64,000 bases of DNA from Antarctobacter aquimaris (GTDB lineage Bacteria > Pseudomonadota > Alphaproteobacteria > Rhodobacterales > Rhodobacteraceae), in NCBI RefSeq assembly GCF_900184945.1, contig NZ_FXYF01000002.1, forward strand, positions 186,001 to 250,000, read 5' to 3'. Numbering within the stretch: position 1 is the stretch's first letter; each line of letters opens with the position of its first letter. The notes beneath the pieces are model-generated. The model searched no databases and was not told the DNA's origin. It saw only the letters and a list, made by a program, of their open reading frames with translations. Of the stretch, positions 17,797 to 26,585 are shown piece after piece. The translations under genes were made by a program, and so were the position numbers.

Positions 17797-18564
17797 TCAG
17801 ACCCAGAGCGCCACGCCCAGGTACAGCCCCAGTTCGCCCAGCTGCATCACCCCGCCCAGGCAATCACCAGTATAGCCGCCGATCCGCGCCGCCACGTAGG
17901 CGCGGAAGATCTGCGCCAGCACGATGGCGCCGACAAAGCCGCTGATCACCGCCATCGGCCCGGCGACGAACATGGCCGCAGCCATCACCACCAGGGTGGT
18001 GGACAGCGCCACGCGGTAGCCGTCCAGCGTCACTTTGGGCACGACCTTCTGCAACCCCTCGCTGCGGGCATGGACCGTCGACCAGGTGACGTGGATGTAG
18101 GCCATCCGCCCGACCACGTGGCCAGTCACCAGCACCGCCGCCGCCAGCGCCGGCGACAGGTCCGCCAGAACGGCGAGTTTCAGCGCGATCACCAGGCCGA
18201 GCGCCAGCGCGCCATAGGTGCCGGGCTTGCGCCCGTCCATGACGCGCAGCACCTCTGTCCGGTTGCGGCCCACCGCCAGCCCCTCGGCGGCATCGGCCAG
18301 GCCCGCCTCGTGGAATCCCGCCGTGATCAGCACCGTCGTGGACAGCGACAGGATCACCGCCACGGTCCAGGGCAACACCTGCGCGCAGGACAGCAGCACC
18401 AGCGCGCCGATCGCGCCCACCAGCAGGCCGACCATCGGGTGATACTTGACCGCGCGCACCATCAGGTCATCCGAGCTGGGCAGGTTGCGCGGCACCGGCA
18501 GGCGCGTCAGGTATTGCACCGCCAGCAGGAACAGTTCGCCCTCCAGCCGCAGCGCCGCCTGCAT
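17797..18564 (-). CDS. cobS: Adenosylcobinamide-GDP ribazoletransferase
   Basis: 255 residues from ATG 18564, preceded by GGGAGGGACG. It joins adenosylcobinamide-GDP and alpha-ribazole at the inner membrane in late B12 synthesis. Characteristic features: N-terminal FLLAVQYLTRLPVP, GFHEAGLADAAEGL (acidic active region), RVMDGRKPGTYGALAL, and C-terminal RIGGYTGDCLGGVMQLGEL, with several hydrophobic helices between. Other cob genes are not adjacent, so it may be transcribed alone. It lies between dnaB and alr, convergent with dnaB. Confidence 0.93.
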   Translation of the reverse strand: MQAALRLEGELFLLAVQYLTRLPVPRNLPSSDDLMVRAVKYHPMVGLLVGAIGALVLLSCAQVLPWTVAVILSLSTTVLITAGFHEAGLADAAEGLAVGRNRTEVLRVMDGRKPGTYGALALGLVIALKLAVLADLSPALAAAVLVTGHVVGRMAYIHVTWSTVHARSEGLQKVVPKVTLDGYRVALSTTLVVMAAAMFVAGPMAVISGFVGAIVLAQIFRAYVAARIGGYTGDCLGGVMQLGELGLYLGVALWV

Positions 18565-18695
18565 CACCCGTCCCTCCCTTGCCCGTGACTGCCCGTGGTC
18601 GTGCCAGCATAGGCGGCAATGTGGCGCCGACAAGGGCAGCCTCGTGGCGATTTGGCGCTTGACGCCTGCCGCCACTCTGAAAAAAGACAGGACTC

Positions 18696-19733
18696 ATGGC
18701 ACAGGCAAAACTCACCATCGATCTCGCGGCGCTGCGCGCCAACTGGCGCGCCCTGGCGCACATGGGGCAGGCCGAGGCCGGCGCCGTGGTCAAGGCGGAC
18801 GCCTATGGCCTCGGCATCGACGCCGTCGCCCCGGCGCTGGCCGCCGAGGGCGCGCGACGGTTCTTTGTCGCCATCGCCGAAGAAGGTGCCCGGCTGCGCG
18901 GCATCCTGGGCCCGGCGCCGGAGATCTGCGTGTTCTCCGGCCACATGGCGGGCGATGCCACGCTGATCCGCGACGCCCAGCTGACGCCGATGCTGAATTC
19001 CATCGACCAGATGCTGCGCCATGTCGAGGCGCTGCCCGGTCATGCCTTCGGCATCCAGCTGGACAGCGGCATGAACCGGCTGGGGATGGAGCCCGCCGAA
19101 TGGCGCGCCCTGCGCGAGATCGCCCTGGCGCAGCGCCCCAGCCTGGTGATGAGCCACCTGGCCTGCGCCGACGAGCCGGGCCACCCGATGAACGATCACC
19201 AGCTGCGTGTCTTCCGCGAGATGACCGACGGCATCGCCGCGCCGCGCTCGCTCGCGGCCACCGGCGGCGTGCTGCTGGGGTCGGACTACCACTTCGACGT
19301 CACCCGCCCCGGCATCGGCATCTACGGCGGGTTGCCCTTCCTCGACGCGCTGCCCGTCGCCTTTGTCGACATCCCGGTGATCCAGCTGCGCGATGTGCTG
19401 CCCGGCGAAACCGTGGGCTACGGCAACACCTGGACCGCCGAGCGCCCCACCCGCGTCGCCACCATCGCCGGCGGTTATGCCGACGGCATCCTGCGCAGCA
19501 TGAGCCACAAGGCCTTTCTCTGGGCGGGCGAGACGCGCTGCCCGGTGCTGGGCCGCATCTCGATGGACCTGATCGGTGTCGACGTGAGCGCGGTCGAGGG
19601 TGAGCCGGAAAGCCTCGAACTGCTCGGCAGGCATCAGAGCGTCGATACGCTGGCCGACTGGGCCGGCAGCATCGGCTACGAGATCCTGACCTCGCTCGGG
19701 ACGCGCTACGCGCGCGCCTATACCGGCGCGTGA
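18696..19733 (+). CDS. alr: Alanine racemase
   Basis: 345 residues. A PLP enzyme that makes D-alanine for peptidoglycan. The PLP Lys is in [10 protein letters not shown] (Lys33). The catalytic Tyr lies in [10 protein letters not shown], and the conserved GGYADGILR and [13 protein letters not shown] motifs follow. The usual AYGHG is AYGLG here, a tolerated change. The stop overlaps the mlaE start (GTGA), so cell-wall precursor and lipid transport genes are co-translated. Confidence 0.93.
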   Translation: MAQAKLTIDLAALRANWRALAHMGQAEAGAVVKADAYGLGIDAVAPALAAEGARRFFVAIAEEGARLRGILGPAPEICVFSGHMAGDATLIRDAQLTPMLNSIDQMLRHVEALPGHAFGIQLDSGMNRLGMEPAEWRALREIALAQRPSLVMSHLACADEPGHPMNDHQLRVFREMTDGIAAPRSLAATGGVLLGSDYHFDVTRPGIGIYGGLPFLDALPVAFVDIPVIQLRDVLPGETVGYGNTWTAERPTRVATIAGGYADGILRSMSHKAFLWAGETRCPVLGRISMDLIGVDVSAVEGEPESLELLGRHQSVDTLADWAGSIGYEILTSLGTRYARAYTGA

Positions 19734-20512
19734 CCCTCCTTGCCCCTCTTGGCGCGCTGGGACGGGCCACGCTGGCGCTGATGGCCGCCGTGGGACGGGT
19801 GGCGCTGTTTGGCCTCGAAGCGCTGAGCCACGTGCTGCGCCCGCCTTTCTACGCCCGCGAATTCGGCATCGCGCTGATGCAGATCGGCTGGCTGTCGCTG
19901 CCGGTGGTCGGCATGACGGCGATCTTCACCGGCGGCGCGCTGGCCTTGCAGATCTACTCCGGCGGCGCGCGCTTCAACGCCGAGGCGGTGGTGCCGCAGA
20001 TCGTCGCCATCGGCATGGTGCGCGAGTTGGGGCCGGTGCTGGTGGGCCTGATGATCGCCGCGCGCGTGACCTCGAGCATCGCCGCCGAGATCGCCACCAT
20101 GAAGGTGACCGAGCAGATCGACGCGCTGGTGACGCTGTCCACCCACCCGATGAAATACCTGGTGGCGCCGCGCGTGCTGGCGGCGCTGATCGTGGTGCCG
20201 CTGCTGGTGGCGGTGGGCGACGTGATCGGCGTCTTCGGCGGCTACGCGGTGGGGACCGGATCGCTCGGGTTCAACCCGGCCGCCTACCTCAAGAACACGG
20301 TCGATTTCCTCGAACCGCTGGACGTGGTGTCCTCGCTGGTCAAGGGCTGCGTGTTCGGCGGGCTGGCGGCGCTGATGGGCTGCTATTTCGGCATGACCTC
20401 GGGGCGCGGCGCGCAGGGCGTGGGCCGCGCGACCAAAGGCTCGGTCGAGGCGGCCGCGGTGCTGATCCTCGCGGCGAACTTCCTGCTGACGGGGGCGTTT
20501 TTCTCGCTATGA
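19730..20512 (+). CDS. mlaE: MlaE-type lipid ABC transporter permease
   Basis: 260 residues with about five to six membrane helices. Family signatures: [23 protein letters not shown], the EQIDAL coupling region ([19 protein letters not shown]) and the C-terminal FFGMTSG-like [19 protein letters not shown]. The inner-membrane permease works with an MlaF ATPase and an MCE protein (MlaD) to move phospholipids between membranes. The start is GTG overlapping the alr stop. It is separated from mlaF by a 208-bp palindromic array, which is unusual within such an operon. No mlaD, mlaB or mlaC is visible nearby. Confidence 0.9.
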   Translation: MTLLAPLGALGRATLALMAAVGRVALFGLEALSHVLRPPFYAREFGIALMQIGWLSLPVVGMTAIFTGGALALQIYSGGARFNAEAVVPQIVAIGMVRELGPVLVGLMIAARVTSSIAAEIATMKVTEQIDALVTLSTHPMKYLVAPRVLAALIVVPLLVAVGDVIGVFGGYAVGTGSLGFNPAAYLKNTVDFLEPLDVVSSLVKGCVFGGLAALMGCYFGMTSGRGAQGVGRATKGSVEAAAVLILAANFLLTGAFFSL

Positions 20513-20543
20513 GCCTGTGCGTGCCCTCAAGTTCCGCGCCGCC

Positions 20544-20695
20544 AAGCGTCTTCGAAGACGCTTTCAAAGCGCGTTCGAACGCGCTTTTGGCGCGAACCGC
20601 CGACGCCGGGCAGACGTTGCCCGCCGGCGCACGTCCGTCGGGTTCGCGGCCAAGCGTCTTCAAAGACGCTTGCCAAGCGCGTTCGAACGCGCTTG
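20544..20695. repeat. Palindrome array A between mlaE and mlaF
   Basis: Units: AAGCGTCTTCGAAGACGCTT (20544-20563, perfect); a 22-bp perfect palindrome at 20566-20587 with half AAAGCGCGTTC; a nested hairpin with outer stem CGCGAACC/GGTTCGCG (20591-20598 with 20641-20648) and inner GGGCA/TGCCC; AAGCGTCTTCAAAGACGCTT (20652-20671, 9-bp arms, CA centre); a 22-bp perfect palindrome at 20674-20695 with half CAAGCGCGTTC. Units 1-2 and 4-5 form a tandem duplication that includes the GTTC-CGCG flank. It lies inside an operon. Confidence 0.9.
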
Positions 20696-20720
20696 CGCCC
20701 TTGCCGGGGGGCTGTCCAGG

Positions 20721-21467
20721 ATGATCGGTCTTTCGCACGTCTCCAAGGCCTTTGGCGACAACCGCGTGTTGCGCGACGTCGATCTGACGATCGACAAGGG
20801 CAGTTCGATGGTCATCATCGGCGGTTCGGGCACCGGCAAATCCGTGCTGCTGAAATGCATCCTCGGGCTTGTCCGCCCCGACGGCGGCACCATCACGCTG
20901 GATGGCGAGGATGTAACCAAGGCCGACCGCGACGCCTTTCTCGCGCGCTTTGGCATGCTGTTCCAGGGCGGCGCGCTGTTCGACAGCCTGCCGGTCTGGC
21001 AGAACGTCGCCTTTCGGCTGCTTCAGGGACACGACCCTCTGCCCAAGGCGGAAGCGAAGGCGCGGGCTATCGAAAAGCTGCGCCGCGTCGGCCTGAAGCC
21101 CGAGGTCGCCGACCGCCTTCCGGCCGAGCTGTCGGGCGGCATGCAGAAACGCGTGGGCCTCGCCCGCGCCATCGCCGCCGAGCCGGAGATCATCTTTTTC
21201 GACGAGCCCACCACCGGTCTTGACCCGATCATGGCCGGCGTCATCAACGAGCTGATCCGCAAGATCGTGACCGAGATGGGCGTCACCGCCATAACCATCA
21301 CCCATGACATGACCAGCGTGCGCGCCATCGCCGACCGGGTGGCGATGCTGCATGATGGCGTCATCCAGTGGACCGGCCCGATCGGCGACCTCGACCAGAG
21401 CGGCGACCCTTGCGTCGACCAGTTCATCGCCGGCCGGGCCGAAGGGCCGATCGAGGCCGTGCGATGA
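20721..21467 (+). CDS. mlaF: MlaF-type ABC transporter ATPase
   Basis: 248 residues from ATG 20721. An upstream extension of the frame runs through the palindrome array and is rejected as low-complexity Arg-rich sequence. Walker A GGSGTGKSV, Q-loop MLFQGGALFDSLPVW, signature LSGGMQKRVGLARA, Walker B EIIFFDEPTTGLDP and H-loop ITITHD are intact. It powers MlaE-family lipid transport at the inner membrane. The stop overlaps the start of the following small membrane protein (ATGATG). Confidence 0.93.
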   Translation: MIGLSHVSKAFGDNRVLRDVDLTIDKGSSMVIIGGSGTGKSVLLKCILGLVRPDGGTITLDGEDVTKADRDAFLARFGMLFQGGALFDSLPVWQNVAFRLLQGHDPLPKAEAKARAIEKLRRVGLKPEVADRLPAELSGGMQKRVGLARAIAAEPEIIFFDEPTTGLDPIMAGVINELIRKIVTEMGVTAITITHDMTSVRAIADRVAMLHDGVIQWTGPIGDLDQSGDPCVDQFIAGRAEGPIEAVR

Positions 21468-21850
21468 TGCCGCTCTTTCAGCCCGACCTGGTGGTGCTGG
21501 GCTTTCTCATCGCCAAGAAGTTCGTCTACCTCGAAGTGTTGGCGGTGCTGGCCGCGATCCGCGTGCTTGCCGCGCGGGGCGCGGCGCGCGGGTTCGCGCT
21601 GCTGGCGCTGCTGGCGGCGCTGGCGGGGGTGGCCACCATCCTCGCCCCCGCCGCGGGGCTGACTTCGGGGCCGCTCTACGTCTCGGCCGCGCGTTTCATG
21701 TCGCTGGGCTCGGGCATGGTGCCGCTGCTGACGGCTTCGGCGCTGTTGCTGCTCAGCGCGCTCGCCCCGGGCGCGCGCTGGCGCTGGATCGACAGGGTGC
21801 ACGTCGCCATGCTGCTGGTCTTCCTCGGCCTGTGGTGGTGGACCACGTGA
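21464..21850 (+). CDS. Small multi-pass membrane protein
   Basis: 128 residues from ATG 21464 (an adjacent ATG at 21467 is possible), overlapping the mlaF stop. About three or four hydrophobic helices: LVVLGFLIAKKFVYLEVLAVLAAI, FALLALLAALAGVATIL, GMVPLLTASALLLLSA and VHVAMLLVFLGLWWW. No recognisable family motif. The coupled position between mlaF and pqiA suggests a partner in envelope lipid transport, but this is inference. Confidence 0.65.
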   Translation: MMPLFQPDLVVLGFLIAKKFVYLEVLAVLAAIRVLAARGAARGFALLALLAALAGVATILAPAAGLTSGPLYVSAARFMSLGSGMVPLLTASALLLLSALAPGARWRWIDRVHVAMLLVFLGLWWWTT

Positions 21851-22311
21851 CCCTCGACCGGACTGCCCTGCGGCGCCACCTGCGCTGGCTCAACCTGACG
21901 CTGCTGGTGCTCTACCCGGTGTCCTGGTTCGCGCCGCTGCTGCGCGCGGGCTTCCTGCCGCTGTTCGGGATGAGCGAGATCAGCGTGATCTCGGGGCTTC
22001 AGGCGCTGTGGGAATCGGACGTGGTGCTGGCGCTGGTGGTGACGCTGCTGGCGCTGTTTGCGCCGCTGATCAAGACGCTGGGGCTGGCCTTGGTGCAGTT
22101 CGACCTCTTGGACCGCCGCACCCTGCCCGCGCTGGAGATCACCGGCAAGCTGGCGATGGCGGACATCTTCCTCGTGGCGCTCTACATCACCGTGTTCAAG
22201 GGCATGGGCGTGGGTCGGATCGACGTGGCCTGGGGGTTCTACCTGTTCACCGCCTGCATCCTGGCCTCGGTCGTGCTGGGGATCGCCGAGAAACGCACGC
22301 CCTCGGCCTGA
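21847..22311 (+). CDS. PqiA-domain membrane protein
   Basis: 154 residues from GTG 21847 overlapping the upstream stop. Membrane helices: LRWLNLTLLVLYPVSWFAPLL, VVLALVVTLLALFAPLIKTLGLAL, and the motif LEITGKLAMADIFLVALYI, close to the W-S-M-ID-VF core of PqiA paraquat-inducible proteins (one domain only). PqiA proteins go with MCE lipid-transport systems, which fits the mlaE-mlaF context. It is shorter than a full two-domain PqiA. Confidence 0.75.
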   Translation: MTLDRTALRRHLRWLNLTLLVLYPVSWFAPLLRAGFLPLFGMSEISVISGLQALWESDVVLALVVTLLALFAPLIKTLGLALVQFDLLDRRTLPALEITGKLAMADIFLVALYITVFKGMGVGRIDVAWGFYLFTACILASVVLGIAEKRTPSA

Positions 22312-22324
22312 CGGCTGGAAAGTC

Positions 22325-22388
22325 GGGGGCGCTGCCCCCCTGGCGCCTGCGGCGCCATTCCCCCCGGGAGTATTTGCGCAGAGAAGAA
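22325..22388 (+). repeat. Composite hairpin repeat, copy 2
   Basis: GGGGGCGCTGCCCCC (22325-22339), hairpin GGCGCC-TGC-GGCGCC (22342-22356), then the box CCCCCCGGGAGTATTTG followed by CGCAGAGAAGAA (22360-22388). It lies between the pqiA-like gene and radA, in the same direction as both. Compared with copy 1, the first palindrome is identical, the middle stem differs but still pairs, and the box is conserved. Confidence 0.75.
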
Positions 22389-22459
22389 ACGCGCGCGCGC
22401 CATTGGCCCGGGCGGCGCGATGCGGCATAAGCCCGTCACCCGATGTTCGCGGAGAGACC

Positions 22460-23827
22460 ATGGCCAAAGCCACCACCCGTTTCGTCTGCCAGTCCTGCGG
22501 CGCCGTCGGCACCAAGTGGGCCGGCCGCTGCGAGACCTGCGGCGAATGGAACTGCATCGTCGAGGAGGCGCCGCTGAGCCAGGGGCCCGCGGGCAAGTCG
22601 CTGGGCGGCGCGCGCGGGCGCAAGCTGGCGCTGAGCGCGCTGTCGGCGCGCGAGGCGCCGCCGCCGCGCACCGCCTGCGGGATGGACGAGTTCGACCGGG
22701 TGCTGGGCGGCGGTCTGGTGCCCGCCAGCGCGGTGCTGGTGGGCGGTGATCCCGGCATCGGCAAATCCACCCTGTTGTTGCAGGCGGCGGCCGCCTTTGC
22801 CCGCGCGGGGCTCAAGACGGTCTACATCTCGGGCGAGGAGGCCAGCGCCCAGGTGCGGCTGCGCGCGCAGCGGCTGGGCCTGTCGGACGCGCCGGTGAAG
22901 CTCGCGACCGAGACCAACCTGCGCGACATCCTGACCACGCTGGACGAGGAACGCCCCGACCTGACCATCATCGATTCGATCCAGACCATGTGGGCCGACA
23001 CGGTGGACAGCGCGCCGGGATCGGTCAGCCAGGTGCGCGGCGCCGCGCACGAGCTGACCACCTTTGCCAAGCGCAGCGGCGGCAGCGTCATGCTGGTGGG
23101 CCATGTCACCAAGGACGGCCAGATCGCAGGACCCCGCGTGGTCGAGCACATGGTCGACACCGTGCTCTATTTCGAGGGCGAGCGCGGCCACCAGTTCCGC
23201 ATCCTGCGCAGCGTCAAGAACCGTTTCGGCCCGACCGACGAGATCGGCGTGTTCGAGATGACCGGCGGCGGGCTGTCGGAGGTGGCCAACCCCTCGGCGC
23301 TGTTCCTGTCCGAGCGCGGCCAGCCGGCGCCTGGATCGGTCGTCTTTGCCGGGATCGAGGGCACGCGGCCGGTGCTGGTGGAGTTCCAGGCGCTGGTCGC
23401 CCCCTCGCCGCACAGTCAGCCGCGGCGCTCGGTCGTGGGCTGGGACGGCGGGCGGCTGGCTATGATCCTCGCCGTGCTCGAATCGCGCTGCGGCATCCCC
23501 TTTGCCGGGCTCGATGTCTATCTCAACGTCGCCGGCGGGCTGCGCGTGACCGAGCCGGCGGCCGATCTGGCTGTGGCGGCTGCGCTACTTTCCGCCCGCG
23601 AGGACGCGGCGCTGCCCCCCGATACTGTCGTTTTCGGCGAAATCAGCCTATCAGGGAGCCTGCGTCCGGTCGGCCAGTCCGAAAACCGATTGAAAGAGGC
23701 GCGCAAACTTGGTTTCTCCACGGCGATCCTGCCGCAAGGGGGAAAGGCCACGGCTGCGGACGGCATGACGCTGTCGGTGATGCCGGACCTGGCCACCTTC
23801 ACCGGCGCGATCTTCGGCGCCGGGTGA
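22460..23827 (+). CDS. radA: DNA repair protein RadA
   Basis: 455 residues from ATG 22460 (GGAGAGACC upstream). Order: N-terminal zinc finger FVCQSCG...GRCETCGEW (CxxC-CxxC), RecA-like ATPase with Walker A GGDPGIGKST and Walker B LTIIDSIQTMW, the RadA-specific VKNRFGPTDEIGVFEM (KNRFG), and a C-terminal Lon-protease-like domain (VYLNVAGGLRVTEPAADLAVA, GEISLSGSLRPV) lacking the protease catalytic pair. It promotes branch migration in recombination. Starts 71 bases after the composite repeat. Confidence 0.95.
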   Translation: MAKATTRFVCQSCGAVGTKWAGRCETCGEWNCIVEEAPLSQGPAGKSLGGARGRKLALSALSAREAPPPRTACGMDEFDRVLGGGLVPASAVLVGGDPGIGKSTLLLQAAAAFARAGLKTVYISGEEASAQVRLRAQRLGLSDAPVKLATETNLRDILTTLDEERPDLTIIDSIQTMWADTVDSAPGSVSQVRGAAHELTTFAKRSGGSVMLVGHVTKDGQIAGPRVVEHMVDTVLYFEGERGHQFRILRSVKNRFGPTDEIGVFEMTGGGLSEVANPSALFLSERGQPAPGSVVFAGIEGTRPVLVEFQALVAPSPHSQPRRSVVGWDGGRLAMILAVLESRCGIPFAGLDVYLNVAGGLRVTEPAADLAVAAALLSAREDAALPPDTVVFGEISLSGSLRPVGQSENRLKEARKLGFSTAILPQGGKATAADGMTLSVMPDLATFTGAIFGAG

Positions 23828-23891
23828 GACCGGGGAACGACAGGCACCAGGACGGCCCCCGCGGCCGGTTTGAAAGAGGCGAGCGAGGCTG

Positions 23892-24449
23892 ATGGAAGGA
23901 TTTACGATCGTCGACGGCGTGGTGGGGGTCATCATCCTGCTCTCGGCGCTGCTGGCCTATGCCCGCGGCCTGGTCCGCGAGGCCATGGCCATCCTTGGCT
24001 GGATCGCGGCGGCCATCGTCGCCTTCCTGTTCGCCGGACAGGTGCAACCGCTGGTCAAGGAGATCCCGGTGATCGGCGATTTCCTGGCCGACAGCTGCGA
24101 ATTGTCGGTGATCGCCAGCTTTGCCGCGATCTTCACCGTGGCCCTGGTGGTGGTGTCGCTGTTCACGCCGCTGTTCTCCTCGATCATCAAGCGTTCGGCG
24201 CTGGGCGGGCTCGACCAGGCGCTGGGCTTTCTCTTTGGCGTGGCGCGCGGCGTGCTGCTGGTGGCGATCGCCTTCTTCGTCTACCAGACGGTGATCACCG
24301 CGCAGGACATCCCGATGATCAACGACTCGCGCTCGGCGGCGGTCTTTGCCCGCTTCACCACCCGCATCGAGGAACAGAACCCCGAACAGGCGCTGGGCTG
24401 GATCACCGCGCAATACGAACAACTTGTGAGCATCTGCGACGCACCGTGA
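23892..24449 (+). CDS. cvpA: CvpA-family inner-membrane protein
   Basis: 185 residues, start ATG 23892. Four membrane helices with conserved IVDGVVGVIILLSALLAYARG, AMAILGWIAAAIVAFLF and GLDQALGFLFGVARGVLLVAI, typical of CvpA. The family was named for colicin V production; its location next to purF is a widespread arrangement (cvpA-purF), reproduced here. It has a role in envelope homeostasis in other bacteria. Confidence 0.9.
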   Translation: MEGFTIVDGVVGVIILLSALLAYARGLVREAMAILGWIAAAIVAFLFAGQVQPLVKEIPVIGDFLADSCELSVIASFAAIFTVALVVVSLFTPLFSSIIKRSALGGLDQALGFLFGVARGVLLVAIAFFVYQTVITAQDIPMINDSRSAAVFARFTTRIEEQNPEQALGWITAQYEQLVSICDAP

Positions 24450-24546
24450 CGCGGCCCGACGCCGCGCTCATGGAATCGTTTCGTGACAAGCGGGCCTCGC
24501 CGCACTAGACCTTGCTGCACCTGCACAGCGGATTCGGAGCTGCCTC

Positions 24547-26046
24547 TTGTCCGACCTCCATTTCCCTCCCGCCCATCCGTTCGACTTCGACGCGGTCCGT
24601 GATCCGGACAGCGACGACAAGCTGAAGGAAGAGTGCGGCATCTTCGGCGTGGTCGGCATGACCGACGCCGCCAATTTCGTCGCCCTCGGCCTGCATGCGC
24701 TCCAGCATCGCGGCCAGGAGGCGGGCGGCATCGTGTCCTACCACGCCGACCACGGATTCACATCGGCGCGGCGCTTTGGCTACGTGCGCGACAACTTCAC
24801 CAAGCAGTCGCTGATGGAAACGCTGCCCGGCGGCATCGCCATCGGCCACGTGCGCTATTCCACCGCCGGATCGAAGGGCCAGACCCAGATCCGCGACGTG
24901 CAACCCTTCTTTGGCGAATTCAGCATGGGCGGCGCGGCCATCGCGCACAACGGCAACATAACGAATGCCGAGGCGCTGCGCCGCGAGTTGATCGAGCGGG
25001 GCTCGATCTTTCAGTCCTCCTCGGACAGCGAATGCATCATCCACCTGATGGCCCGCTCGCTGCAGCGCGACATTCCCGCCCGGATGGAGGACGCGCTGCG
25101 CCGGGTCGAGGGCGCGTTTTCCGTCGTCGCCATGACACGGACCAAGCTGATCGGGGTGCGCGACCCGCTGGGCGTGCGCCCGCTGGTGCTGGGCAAGCTG
25201 GGCGATGGCTGGGTGCTGTCGTCGGAAACCTGCGCGCTGGACATCATCGGCGCCGACTTCGTGCGCGAGATCGAACCGGGCGAGATGGTGGTGATCACCG
25301 CCGACAAGGGCGTCGAATCGATCCGCCCCTTCCGGCCGCAGAAACCGCGCTTCTGCATCTTTGAACACGTCTATTTCTCGCGCCCCGATTCGATCATCGG
25401 CGGCCGCTCGGTCTATGAGACCCGCCGCCAGATCGGCGTGGAACTGGCGCGCGAGGCGCCGGTCGAGGCCGACCTGGTGTGCCCGGTGCCCGACAGCGGC
25501 ACCCCCGCCGCCATCGGCTTTGCCCACGAATCGGGCATCCCCTACGGCATGGGCATCATCCGCAACCAGTACATGGGCCGCACCTTCATCGAGCCGACCG
25601 AGCAGATCCGCAACATGGGCGTGCGGCTCAAGCTAAACGTCAACCGCGCGCTGATCCAGGGCAAGAAGGTGATCCTGGTCGACGATTCGGTCGTGCGCGG
25701 CACCACCAGCCGCAAGATCAAGGAGATGATCCTCGATGCCGGCGCGGCCGAGGTGCATTTCCGCATCGCCAGCCCGCCCACCGCCTGGCCCTGTTTCTAC
25801 GGTGTCGACACGCCGCAGCGGGAAAAGCTGCTGGCCGCCACCATGTCCGAGGACGAGATGCGCGAGCATCTCGGCGTCGACAGCCTCAAGTTCATCTCGC
25901 TCGACGGGCTCTACCGCGCCGTGGGCGAGGCCTCGGGCCGCGACGCCAAGTGCCCGCAATACTGCGACGCCTGCTTCTCGGGCGAATACCCGGTGGAACC
26001 CGCCGACATGATCGAAAAGGGTTTCCAGATGAAGGCGGCAGAGTAG
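24547..26046 (+). CDS. purF: Amidophosphoribosyltransferase
   Basis: 499 residues. It catalyses the first step of purine synthesis, transferring glutamine nitrogen to PRPP. The likely start is TTG 24547 with GGAG eight bases upstream; there is no ATG before the catalytic core. The propeptide DDKLKEEC ends before the nucleophile Cys of the Ntn glutaminase domain (CGIFGVVGMTDAA). Later: HNGNITNAEALR, SSSDSECIIHLMAR, and the PRPP-binding VILVDDSVVRGTTSRKIKEM. A short N-terminal extension precedes the self-cleavage site. cvpA is directly upstream. Confidence 0.95.
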   Translation: MSDLHFPPAHPFDFDAVRDPDSDDKLKEECGIFGVVGMTDAANFVALGLHALQHRGQEAGGIVSYHADHGFTSARRFGYVRDNFTKQSLMETLPGGIAIGHVRYSTAGSKGQTQIRDVQPFFGEFSMGGAAIAHNGNITNAEALRRELIERGSIFQSSSDSECIIHLMARSLQRDIPARMEDALRRVEGAFSVVAMTRTKLIGVRDPLGVRPLVLGKLGDGWVLSSETCALDIIGADFVREIEPGEMVVITADKGVESIRPFRPQKPRFCIFEHVYFSRPDSIIGGRSVYETRRQIGVELAREAPVEADLVCPVPDSGTPAAIGFAHESGIPYGMGIIRNQYMGRTFIEPTEQIRNMGVRLKLNVNRALIQGKKVILVDDSVVRGTTSRKIKEMILDAGAAEVHFRIASPPTAWPCFYGVDTPQREKLLAATMSEDEMREHLGVDSLKFISLDGLYRAVGEASGRDAKCPQYCDACFSGEYPVEPADMIEKGFQMKAAE

Positions 26047-26112
26047 GCACCGGAACCGCCCGCGCTTCCTGATCCACCCGGCCTGACCGGCGCCTTCTTG
26101 CGCAGGGGTCGG

Positions 26113-26154
26113 CGGGTGGGCGCCTTCGGCCGTCAGGCCGAACAGAGCCACCCG
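26113..26154. terminator. Nested hairpin downstream of purF
   Basis: Outer stem CGGGTGG (26113-26119) / CCACCCG (26148-26154) encloses an inner stem TTCGGCC (26125-26131) / GGCCGAA (26136-26142) with a GTCA loop. There is no clear U-tract. It is a probable rho-dependent or structural terminator of purF, or a leader element of the following small gene. Confidence 0.5.
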
Positions 26155-26306
26155 ACGACCAAACCGGAAAACCGGCGGACACCTGCCCGCCACCCCCTGC
26201 TTTCGGCAATCCGCCGCAGACGCCCCGGCCCGCGCGCCTGCCCCCGCTTTCCCTCAATGCTGCAGCGCAGTATCGCCCGCGCTCCAGTCACAGAGGCAGA
26301 GAATCC

Positions 26307-26573
26307 ATGGCCCAGGAAACCGAAACACCGGCGGAAGTCACCGCCGCCGCGACAATGACCGCAACCGGCAGGCTCGACACGCTCATCCTGCTCGGCACCT
26401 TCGGCTCGGGCGAAGCGCCCAGGGCGCTGATCCGCACCGCCAAGGGCGAGGTCGTGGCGCTCAAGGTCGGCGACAAGATCGGCCGCGAGCCCGTGGTCGC
26501 GATCGAGGAAGGCCGCATCGGCCTTGTCCGCAACGGCGAGACGCGCTGGCTCAGCCAGCCGCTGGCCAATTGA
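26307..26573 (+). CDS. Small PilP/GspC-HR-like protein
   Basis: 88 residues; AGGCAGAGAATCC lies upstream of the ATG. The core LILLGTFGSGEAPRALIRTAKGEVVALKVGDKIG...VVAIEEGRIGLVRNGETRWLSQP resembles the beta-rich HR domain of PilP/GspC (residues ALIR..GE...L..GD.IG..VVAI). No membrane anchor or pilus genes are nearby, so it may be a repurposed fold. The function is unproven. Confidence 0.6.
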   Translation: MAQETETPAEVTAAATMTATGRLDTLILLGTFGSGEAPRALIRTAKGEVVALKVGDKIGREPVVAIEEGRIGLVRNGETRWLSQPLAN

Positions 26574-26585
26574 GACGGCCCTGCG

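Noticed and set aside
20517-20720. Arg-rich N-terminal extension of MlaF through the palindrome array
   Set aside because: The ATG at 20721 starts the normal ABC fold; the extension is made by palindromes and repeats KRLRRRFQSAFERA-like peptide twice.
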